Origin: Haloferax denitrificans ATCC 35960 | GTDB taxonomy: Archaea > Halobacteriota > Halobacteria > Halobacteriales > Haloferacaceae | Reading direction: 5' to 3' | NCBI RefSeq assembly: GCF_000337795.1 | Contig: NZ_AOLP01000009.1 | Location: 62,001-126,000 of the forward strand | DNA: 64,000 nt | In this document: positions 63,257 through 64,000 of the stretch, piece after piece | How the letters are laid out: each line of letters starts with the position of its first letter | Numbering within the stretch: the stretch's first letter is position 1 | The notes under the pieces: generated by a model | What the model was told of the DNA's origin: nothing | The model's database searches: none | The model's input: only the letters and a program-made list of their open reading frames with translations | Made by a program: the position numbers and the translations under genes

Positions 63257-64000
63257 TCAGGGCGAGCCGATGGGGTGGAAGCCGGTGAAGTCGAGTCCGG
63301 CGGTCTCGTCCAGCCCGAGCGCGATGTTGGCGGCGTGGACCGCCTGCCCCGCGGAGCCTTTCATCATGTTGTCGATGGCCGAGAAGACGACGAGTCGTCG
63401 GTTTCCGGGGTCGATTTCGAAGCCGACCTCGCCGAAGTTCGTCCCGGCGACCGACTTCGGTTCCGGGTAGCGGTAGACGCCGCCGCCGCCGGCGACGGTG
63501 CGCATGAACGGTTCGTCGCCGTAGGAGCCGCGGAACGCTTTCCACATGTCGCCCTTCGAGACGGGGCCGTCGGGGAAGACGTGACAGGTCGCCGCCGCGC
63601 CGCGGACCATGTCGACCGCGTGGACGGTAAACGAGACCGAGAGGCCGAGGTACTCCTCGATTTCGGCCTCGTGGCGGTGGCCGGTCGGCGCGTAGGGGCG
63701 GACGATGCCCGAGCGCTCGGCGTGCGACGACGCCTTGCTCGCGCCCGCGCCGCCCTCCGACGAGCCGACTTTCACGTCCACGACGACCTGCTCGTCGCCG
63801 GAGAGGATGCCGGCGTCGAAAAGCGGCTTGAGGCCGAGAATCGTCGCGGTCGCGTTACAGCCGCCCGCGGCGATGAGGTCCGCGCCGGGGAGGTTCTCGC
63901 GGTTCAGTTCGGGGAGCGCGTACTCCGACTTCTCCAGATACTCGGGGCAGACGTGGCCGTCGTACCACTCGTCGTACTGCGCCGCCTCGGAGAGACGGAA
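63257..64000 (-). CDS. argC: N-acetyl-gamma-glutamyl-phosphate reductase (ArgC/LysY), 5' end outside window
   Basis: The frame is open from the right edge to the stop at 63257. Residues visible are FRLSEAAQYDEWYDGHVCPE, then the catalytic cysteine in LIAAGGCNATATILGLKPL and the dimerisation region DVKVGSSEGGAGASKAS. The C-terminal FEIDPGNRRLVVFSAIDNMM is typical. At least 247 residues of an about 350-residue protein are present. It is the second step in converting the LysW-glutamate phosphate to the semialdehyde. It lies 54 nt upstream of argB. Confidence 0.93.
   Translation of the reverse strand, partial: FRLSEAAQYDEWYDGHVCPEYLEKSEYALPELNRENLPGADLIAAGGCNATATILGLKPLFDAGILSGDEQVVVDVKVGSSEGGAGASKASSHAERSGIVRPYAPTGHRHEAEIEEYLGLSVSFTVHAVDMVRGAAATCHVFPDGPVSKGDMWKAFRGSYGDEPFMRTVAGGGGVYRYPEPKSVAGTNFGEVGFEIDPGNRRLVVFSAIDNMMKGSAGQAVHAANIALGLDETAGLDFTGFHPIGSP

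Overview
The window is a 64-kb piece of a haloarchaeal main chromosome, almost certainly genus Haloferax. This follows from the very high G+C, strongly C/G-ending codons, acidic proteins, leaderless starts behind TATA-like boxes, a Tat lipoprotein, and a gene order that matches what I recall around oriC1 of Haloferax volcanii (ligN - uvrC - mdh - hef - oapCBA - oriC - orc1 - sec11 - polD small subunit - lysC - tnaA - purO - hel308 - tssAB - uvrB - arg operon). There are no insertion sequences, CRISPR arrays or rRNA genes. One tRNA (Gln, CTG anticodon) is present.

Layout. Positions 1-15,480 hold a truncated O-acetylhomoserine sulfhydrylase gene, NAD-dependent DNA ligase, an ABC-2 exporter, a VIT1-like transporter, a soluble chemotaxis transducer, uvrC, a CPBP protease, malate dehydrogenase, a UspA protein and hef. 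Positions 15,560-19,431 hold a 37-codon ORF, the origin-associated oapABC operon and a 1.5-kb non-coding origin. In the origin, a minus-oriented origin recognition box (ORB) and three plus-oriented ORBs flank an A+T-rich unwinding stretch, and a further ORB abuts orc1. Positions 19,432-31,000 run from orc1 rightwards through signal peptidase, PolD DP1, an OYE-family oxidoreductase, a ZIP transporter, aspartate kinase, tryptophanase, PurO and tRNA-Gln. Positions 31,100-47,500 contain the cgi121-hel308 pair, a ferredoxin, small membrane proteins, a thiamine-type ABC importer, two rhodaneses and an AtoE-type carrier. Positions 47,600-58,900 contain uvrB, a Nudix protein, a TauE/SafE exporter with an unusual structured leader, a stomatin-like protein, a P450 and an XPD-like helicase. 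Positions 59,009-64,000 contain the start of the LysW-type arginine operon (argF, argE, argD, argB, argC in transcription-reversed order).

Functionally the window is an origin-proximal neighbourhood rich in replication and repair: Orc1, PolD DP1, NAD ligase, UvrB, UvrC, Hef, Hel308 and an XPD-like helicase lie within about 45 kb of oriC. Such genes would have the highest copy number during rapid replication.

The most unusual signal I found is a set of at least seven loci with ORB-like sequences scattered outside the origin (about 13.8, 15.8, 25.1, 31.0, 34.6, 38.0 and 47.2 kb). Five of them lie in intergenic gaps, three between converging transcripts. They suggest a wider Orc1-binding landscape around oriC1 than the origin alone. 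The second is the roughly 400-nt leader of the TauE/SafE exporter, which carries two perfect long hairpins and two tightly packed short ORFs.
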